Origin: DAIODI01 sp046349255 | GTDB taxonomy: Bacteria > Pseudomonadota > Alphaproteobacteria > Rhizobiales > Aestuariivirgaceae | Length of the DNA stretch: 64,000 bases | Assembly: GCA_046349255.1 (NCBI GenBank) | Contig: JAXMCR010000002.1 | Location: forward strand, 1,178,001-1,242,000 | Direction: 5' to 3' | In this document: one piece after another, positions 59,569-64,000 of the stretch | Layout: every line of letters begins with the position of its first letter | How positions within the stretch are numbered: position 1 is the stretch's first letter | The notes under the pieces: generated by a model | Seen by the model: the letters and a program-made list of their open reading frames with translations, nothing else | What the model was told of the DNA's origin: nothing | The model's database searches: none | Position numbers and translations under genes: made by a program

Positions 59569-61127
59569 TGAGCGCGCTGTTCGATCGGATCGAAGAGCAC
59601 GCCCGCTCCGTGCCGGAGCGGCCCGCCCTGCGCGGCAGCGGCGTGTCGATCCGCTACGGCGAACTCGAAGACACGATCCGCCGGACTGCGGAACTCCTTT
59701 CCCGCTTCGTACCCGACGGTCGCCCGGTGGCCTGGATCGCCGACAACGGACCCGGGCCAGCGCTGCTTGACCTCGCGCTTGCGTATATGGGGCGCACGAG
59801 CCTTCCGATCCCGCCGTTCTTCAGCGACGACCAGCGCTGGCACGTGCTGCAGGACGCCGGCGCGGGCACGCTCCTGATCCAGGGGGCGCCCTCGGCATCG
59901 GCCCCCTTGTCGATCGCGAGCTCCTCGTTCGAGGTTCGCCGGCTCGCGCCGCCTGCGGTGGCTCTCCCCGAGGGTACGGCAAAGGTCACGTACACCTCGG
60001 GATCGACCGGCAGGCCCAAGGGCGTGTGCCTGTCGCAGGCGACACTCGAAGCGACGGCTGCCGCCGTCGTAGAGGCGGTGGGCATCGGGACTGCGGGCGT
60101 CCATTGCCCTGTGCTTCCGCTCGCCGTGCTGCTCGAGAACGTCGCAGGCCACTACGCCGTGCTGATGGCGGGCGGTACGTACCGGTGCGAGCCGCTCGCC
60201 ACGCTCGGCCTCGGGAGACCGTTCGCGCCGGAGTTTGCGCGCATGGCGGAGGCGCTCTTGGCCGCCGAGGCGACCAGCACGATCCTCGTGCCGGAATTGC
60301 TGCGCGGGCTGATCGGCGCGCTCGCCGGTTCGCATGGCCGCCTTCCTGCGATGCGGTTCGTCGCCGTGGGCGGCGCCCGCGTCGCGCCGCGCCTCCTCGC
60401 AGCAGCCGCCGCCGTCGGGCTTCCCGTCTACGAAGGCTACGGCCTCACGGAAGCGGGGTCGGTCGTCTCCCTCAACACGCCCGAGGAATGTCGGCCAGGC
60501 TCGGTGGGCCGCTTCCTGCCCCATGTCGACGCTGACGTGACGTCCGACGGTGAGCTCTTGCTGCGCCGTCCGCTCTTTCTCGGGTACACCGGTTCTTCGC
60601 TCCCCCCGCAAGCCCATGCGACCGGTGACCTCGTGCGGATCGACGCCGAGGGCTACCTGGCGATCGAGGGCCGCCGGTCGAATGTTCTAATCACCGGCTT
60701 CGGACGCAACGTGTCGCCGGAATGGGTCGAAAGCGAACTCCTGGCGCAACCCGCCATCGGGCAGGCAATGGTCGTCGGCGACGGCGCCGCGCAGTTGGCG
60801 GCCCTCCTCGTCCCCGCGTCGACCAGCGTCGGAACGGACGCGATTGCGGCGGCGGTCGATGCCGCGAACCGCACGCTGCCCGCGTATGCACAGGTGGGCG
60901 CCTGGCGGGTCGTGCCGCCCTTCGCGCCGCATAACGGCCTCGCGACGGCGAACGGCCGGCTGAAGCGCGAGACGATCAGCGCTGCCCACGCCTCCCTCAT
61001 CGCCACCATGATCGGAGCATCCGATGACCTTCTTCGACCGGCTCACCTCGGCGACCGCCCCGCAGCGCCAGTACCTGCTCGAGACGCAGCAGATCCGCGA
61101 CGGGCTCGCCGGGCGGATCTCGCGTGA
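59568..61127 (+). CDS. AMP-dependent acyl/aryl ligase
   Basis: A 519-residue member of the ANL superfamily, forming acyl-AMP and then thioester or another product. The P-loop reads VTYTSGSTGRPKGVCLS near residues 145-161, A5-like YEGYGLTEAGSVVSLNTPEE near 290-309, hinge Asp region GDLVRIDAEGYLAIEGRRSN, and the adenylation Lys in TANGRLKRET near 470. The substrate pocket is not diagnostic. The frame runs 104 bp into the next gene, giving an Arg/Ala-rich tail beyond the normal ligase end. The other junctions of this operon overlap by only 1, 4 and 11 bp. Confidence 0.88.
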   Translation: MSALFDRIEEHARSVPERPALRGSGVSIRYGELEDTIRRTAELLSRFVPDGRPVAWIADNGPGPALLDLALAYMGRTSLPIPPFFSDDQRWHVLQDAGAGTLLIQGAPSASAPLSIASSSFEVRRLAPPAVALPEGTAKVTYTSGSTGRPKGVCLSQATLEATAAAVVEAVGIGTAGVHCPVLPLAVLLENVAGHYAVLMAGGTYRCEPLATLGLGRPFAPEFARMAEALLAAEATSTILVPELLRGLIGALAGSHGRLPAMRFVAVGGARVAPRLLAAAAAVGLPVYEGYGLTEAGSVVSLNTPEECRPGSVGRFLPHVDADVTSDGELLLRRPLFLGYTGSSLPPQAHATGDLVRIDAEGYLAIEGRRSNVLITGFGRNVSPEWVESELLAQPAIGQAMVVGDGAAQLAALLVPASTSVGTDAIAAAVDAANRTLPAYAQVGAWRVVPPFAPHNGLATANGRLKRETISAAHASLIATMIGASDDLLRPAHLGDRPAAPVPARDAADPRRARRADLA

Positions 61128-61695
61128 GACGTATGTCGCCTACCTCGGCGAGGCCTACCATCACGTGAAGCATACCGTGCCGCTGATGCAGCACGCCAAG
61201 GCGCGGCTCGGCGACCGGCAGCGGTGGCTCGAACCCGCGTTCGACGAGTACATCGCGGAGGAGAGCGGCCACGAGCTCTGGATTCTCGACGACATCGCCG
61301 CTGCGGGCGGCGACGCCGACGCGGTACGCACCGGGGAGCCGCAAATGGCGACCGAATTCATGGTCGCGTACGCCTACGACTTCATCCAGCGGGTCAATCC
61401 GGTGGGATTTTTCGGCATGGTGTTCGTGCTCGAAGGGACCAGCACGCACCTCGCCACCGCGGGCGCGGAAGCCATCGCCCGATCGCTGAAACTGCCGCCC
61501 ACCTGCTTCCGGTATCTCACCTCGCACGGCTCCCTCGACATCGAGCACATGCGGTTCTTCGAAACGCTCGTGAACCGCATCGAAGAGACGGGCGACCAGG
61601 CGGCCATCGTCCACATGGCGCAACGGATGTTCGTGCTGTTCGCCGACATGTTCCGCGCCATTCCGCACGCCCCACAGGTGCAGCATGCGGCTTGA
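61024..61695 (+). CDS. Heme-oxygenase-like diiron oxidase (iron-containing redox enzyme family)
   Basis: A 223-residue all-helical protein of the TenA/HO-like fold. Likely metal ligands: Glu and His in EEYIAEESGHELWI-like segment (EESGHELWILDDI, near 79-91), Glu in VLEGTSTHLA, and H-x3-D-x2-H in HGSLDIEHMRFFE near 160-172. This matches the ligand pattern of HDO enzymes such as UndA, BesC and SznF, which cleave C-C bonds or oxidise amines. GGAG precedes the ATG at 61024. Its place between AMP ligase and SDR suggests oxidation of an activated acyl or amino-acyl intermediate. Confidence 0.82.
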   Translation: MTFFDRLTSATAPQRQYLLETQQIRDGLAGRISRETYVAYLGEAYHHVKHTVPLMQHAKARLGDRQRWLEPAFDEYIAEESGHELWILDDIAAAGGDADAVRTGEPQMATEFMVAYAYDFIQRVNPVGFFGMVFVLEGTSTHLATAGAEAIARSLKLPPTCFRYLTSHGSLDIEHMRFFETLVNRIEETGDQAAIVHMAQRMFVLFADMFRAIPHAPQVQHAA

Positions 61696-62470
61696 AGGCC
61701 TGCGGATCGTCCTCACCGGCGCTTCGGGCGGCATCGGGTCGCGGCTGTCGGGTCTGCTCGCCGCGCACGACGCAGACCTCACCATCATCGGGCGCTCGCG
61801 CGGCGTCTCCGGCGCGGCGCGCTTCGTCGAGGCGGATCTTTCGTGCGCGAAGGGGATCGTCGCTGCGTCAGATGCGATGACGAGGCTTTCGCCCGACGTG
61901 CTCGTGCACCTCGCTGGCGCGCAGCGCTTCGGCGCGTTCGAGACGCAAGGCGCCGTGCAGATGCTGCGCGACTATCATGTGAACCTCCTCGCCCCTGCGC
62001 TCCTCACCCGCGCGGCGCTTCCCGGGATGAAGGAACGCGGCTTCGGTCACGTGCTGTTCGCCGGCTCGGTGTTCGGCTCGATCCCGTTCGCGCATTTCGC
62101 GTCCTATTCGAGCGCGAAGGCCGGGCTTGCGGCGCTCGCGACCGCGCTGCGGCGCGAATGCGCGCGTGACAACGTGACGTTCACGCTCGCAACGCCGCGT
62201 GCGGTCGACACCGCCATGGCGACGCCTGCCATTCGCCAGTTCGCAACGATGGCCGGCTTCTCCTTCGACAACGCCGACGTGGTCGCCCAGCGTCTGTTCC
62301 GCGCGATCGCGGGGCGGCGCGCGTCCGTTTCGCCGGGGTTTCCCGAAAGCGTCTTCATGCGCCTCAATGCGTTGGCGCCTTCGCTGGTCGGACGCGCGCT
62401 CGCCCGGACCGATCGCAAGGCGCGCTCGCTGCTCGACTCGTATCCAGAAACGGAGGGACCTCGTTCATGA
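61685..62470 (+). CDS. Short-chain dehydrogenase/reductase
   Basis: A 261-residue SDR. TGASGGIG at 11-18 binds NAD(P). SRG near the end of beta2 suggests an NADPH preference. LVHLAGA gives the NNAG-like motif, and the catalytic set is Ser in FAGSVFGSI and YSSAKAG (Tyr, Lys). The C-terminal extension is hydrophobic and basic. It overlaps the upstream oxidase by 11 bp and the downstream gene by 4 bp, so the operon is translationally coupled. The substrate is unknown. Confidence 0.9.
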   Translation: MRLEGLRIVLTGASGGIGSRLSGLLAAHDADLTIIGRSRGVSGAARFVEADLSCAKGIVAASDAMTRLSPDVLVHLAGAQRFGAFETQGAVQMLRDYHVNLLAPALLTRAALPGMKERGFGHVLFAGSVFGSIPFAHFASYSSAKAGLAALATALRRECARDNVTFTLATPRAVDTAMATPAIRQFATMAGFSFDNADVVAQRLFRAIAGRRASVSPGFPESVFMRLNALAPSLVGRALARTDRKARSLLDSYPETEGPRS

Positions 62471-63126
62471 ACGGAACGACACGACTTGCGGCGATCCTCA
62501 CGGCCGCGACGATTTTTGGCGGCGCGGCATCGGCCTCGGACACCGCCGGAGTCGATGCCGCAGTGCACGGCATCGCGCTCAAGTGGGAGCACATCAAGTT
62601 CGCGGTGAAGGATTCCTCCGAGCAGTTGAAGGAGATCGACGCGCTCGCACAGGAAGCAAAGGCCGTCGTCGACAAGTTTCCCAACCGTCCTGAACCGGTG
62701 ATCTGGGAGGGCATCGTGACGAGCGAGGAGGCCGGCATGGCGAGCATGTTCTCGGCGCTCGGCTACGCCAAGCAGGCGCGCGACATTCTCGAACGCGCCT
62801 ACAAGGAAAGCCCCGCGGCGCTTGACGCCGGCGCCCCGACGAGCCTCGGCGTCCTCTACTACCGTGTTCCGGGATATCCCGTCGGCTTCGGCGACAAGTC
62901 GAAGGCGCGCTCGCTTCTCGAGGAGGCGGTCCGCCTTGCGCCCGATGGCCTCGATGCGAACTACTTCTACGCGGACTTCCTGATGACCCAGAAGGAGTAC
63001 GCCAAGGCGAAGCAGGTCCTCGAGCACGCGCTCACCCTCCCGCCACACCCCGACCGCCCGCTCTGGGACACGAACCGGCGCATCGTCATGAAGCAGATGA
63101 TCGCGCAGATCGACGCGGGCGGCTGA
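62467..63126 (+). CDS. Periplasmic helical-repeat (TPR-like) protein
   Basis: A 219-residue protein with a signal peptide (TRLAAILTAATIFGGAASAS, cleavage near residue 23). The rest is helical and TPR-like: IVTSEEAGMASMFSALGYAK, ARDILERAYKESPAALDAGA, KARSLLEEAVRLAPDGLDAN and YAKAKQVLEHALTLPPHPD. It resembles TPR lipoprotein/TRAP-associated helper proteins. An exported scaffold inside a biosynthetic-type operon suggests a product that is moved to or assembled in the envelope. Confidence 0.75.
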   Translation: MNGTTRLAAILTAATIFGGAASASDTAGVDAAVHGIALKWEHIKFAVKDSSEQLKEIDALAQEAKAVVDKFPNRPEPVIWEGIVTSEEAGMASMFSALGYAKQARDILERAYKESPAALDAGAPTSLGVLYYRVPGYPVGFGDKSKARSLLEEAVRLAPDGLDANYFYADFLMTQKEYAKAKQVLEHALTLPPHPDRPLWDTNRRIVMKQMIAQIDAGG

Positions 63127-63138
63127 CGCCTTGGCCAC

Positions 63139-63825
63139 GTGACCTTCTGGGAGCGCATCGGCGCGCAGCTGCGCCGGCCGCACGGCCGTAGCGGCGAAGC
63201 GCTCGCCGCGGTGATGCGCGTCGTGAACGCGGCCGCCTACCGCGCCGCCCTCAAAGCCCTCGCGCTACAGGCTGGCGAAACCGTGCTCGAGGTCGGCTGC
63301 GGCGGTGGTGACGGCGTCGCGGCCCTTCTGCGCTGCAAGCCTGAAGCGGTCGTCGGTCTCGACGCGTCGGCAACGATGATCGCCCGTGCGCGCCGCCGCA
63401 ACGGGGGCGCCGTCGCCGCCGGTCTCCTCGACCTGATCGAGGCCGACGCTGCAGCAATCCCGCTTGCGTCGAACAGCGTCGATGCGGTGCTTGCAGTGAA
63501 CGTCGCTTACTTCTTCGACGATCCGGGCTGCCTGCAGGAGATCCACCGTGTGCTCAAGCCCGGCGGCCGTGTAGTCCTTTACGTCAGCGACCGCAGCGTC
63601 ATGCAATCATGGCCGTTCGCGGGGGCTGAAACGCATCGGCTCTATGACGCTGCCTCCTTGCGGGCCGCGCTCGTCGAGGCAGGATTTGCCACGGGCAGCA
63701 CGCGCGTTGTCCGGCTGCGGGTCGGCGGCGTGCCCGGGCTCGTCGCCGTCGGGCTGCGTGCGCAGGCGGGCACCCGAGACCGCAGCGAAGACCGGTCAGA
63801 CTGTGGTCGCATCTTGTCGCATTAG
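63139..63825 (+). CDS. Class I SAM-dependent methyltransferase
   Basis: A 228-residue methyltransferase. Motif I VLEVGCGGGDGVAALL is near residues 52-67, acidic motif II VVGLDASATMIARAR, motif III-like LIEADAAAIPLASNSVDAVL, and post-motif VLKPGGRVVLYVSD. A GTG start is used, with only a weak ribosome site. It is 12 bp after the helical-repeat gene and is the last gene of the compact operon; it probably methylates the product or an intermediate. Target unknown. Confidence 0.85.
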   Translation: MTFWERIGAQLRRPHGRSGEALAAVMRVVNAAAYRAALKALALQAGETVLEVGCGGGDGVAALLRCKPEAVVGLDASATMIARARRRNGGAVAAGLLDLIEADAAAIPLASNSVDAVLAVNVAYFFDDPGCLQEIHRVLKPGGRVVLYVSDRSVMQSWPFAGAETHRLYDAASLRAALVEAGFATGSTRVVRLRVGGVPGLVAVGLRAQAGTRDRSEDRSDCGRILSH

Positions 63826-63892
63826 CGTCACGATCCAGAACCTGCTAACAGCTTGGGTCAGGACGGCGAGCGGCATCATTTGGGAGACAATG

Positions 63893-64000
63893 ATGGCGGC
63901 CACCGCTGCGGCACCCTCGAAACGCCGGGTCGAGATCGACACGGACACCTATTCCCCGCGCGAGATCCAGCTCGGGCAGGCGCTGGCGCACGACACGCTG
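63893..64000 (+). CDS. Start of an unidentified gene (cut by window edge)
   Basis: GGGAG (63882-63886) stands 6 nt before an ATG at 63893 (another ATG at 63890). The frame stays open for the last 36 codons: MAATAAAPSKRRVEIDTDTY followed by SPREIQLGQALAHDTL. Too little is visible to name a family. Confidence 0.55.
   Translation, partial: MAATAAAPSKRRVEIDTDTYSPREIQLGQALAHDTL

Overview
The window is about 66% GC and reads as chromosomal DNA of an alphaproteobacterium of the Hyphomicrobiales (Rhizobiales) type. Support comes from gene order: sdhCDAB; zapE-mdh-sucCDAB-lpd; xerC/fsa/priA next to atpHAGDC; and a long leftward block rplU-rpmA-GNAT-obgE-proBA-nadD-rsfS-rlmH-envC-ctpA-deacetylase-rppH. 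The palindromic intergenic repeats are also of the kind common in that order. No species is claimed.

Layout. 1-2.0 kb: leftward pdxY (cut by the window edge) and a FAD oxidoreductase. 2.2-7.7 kb: a CitE-like malyl-CoA thioesterase/lyase and mesaconyl-CoA hydratase, then sdhCDAB. 7.9-11.4 kb: an ArsR-SRPBCC fusion regulator, a 0.9 kb palindrome-repeat cluster, a VOC protein, a degenerate low-molecular-weight phosphatase and a GNAT protein. 11.6-24.3 kb: mmsA, a small ORF, zapE and the TCA block mdh, sucC, sucD, sucA, sucB, an HXXEE membrane protein and lpd. 24.3-27.7 kb: leftward FAD oxidoreductase, xerC, a RidA-family gene and fsa. 27.8-35.2 kb: priA and the F1 ATP synthase operon, followed by a second repeat cluster. 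35.6-48.7 kb: the conserved leftward block, with a gamma-glutamyltransferase gene inserted. 49.1 kb: tRNA-Ser(CGA), followed by a 2.3 kb AT-richer patch with a lipoprotein-like ORF, a VPLPA-type CTERM protein and a small membrane protein. 51.5-57.5 kb: DUF2252-SulP and DUF2254-VIT-like-membrane protein units, divergent around a perfect FNR/FixK box. 57.5-58.7 kb: a beta-propeller protein. 58.9-63.8 kb: a tightly packed accessory operon: thermostable-hemolysin-family protein, AMP ligase, heme-oxygenase-like diiron oxidase, SDR, periplasmic helical-repeat protein, methyltransferase. A truncated gene runs off the right edge.

How it fits together. Much of the left half is C2/C3/C4 acyl-CoA and TCA metabolism: MmsA yields propionyl-CoA or acetyl-CoA, the malyl/mesaconyl-CoA enzymes belong to ethylmalonyl-CoA-type assimilation, and mdh, suc, lpd and sdh form most of the oxidative arm of the TCA cycle. 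They feed electrons to respiration, with the F1 ATP synthase downstream. The right half mixes translation, envelope and proline housekeeping with accessory DNA. The least explained parts are the small-molecule-like operon at 58.9-63.8 kb and the FNR-box-linked DUF2252/DUF2254 locus.
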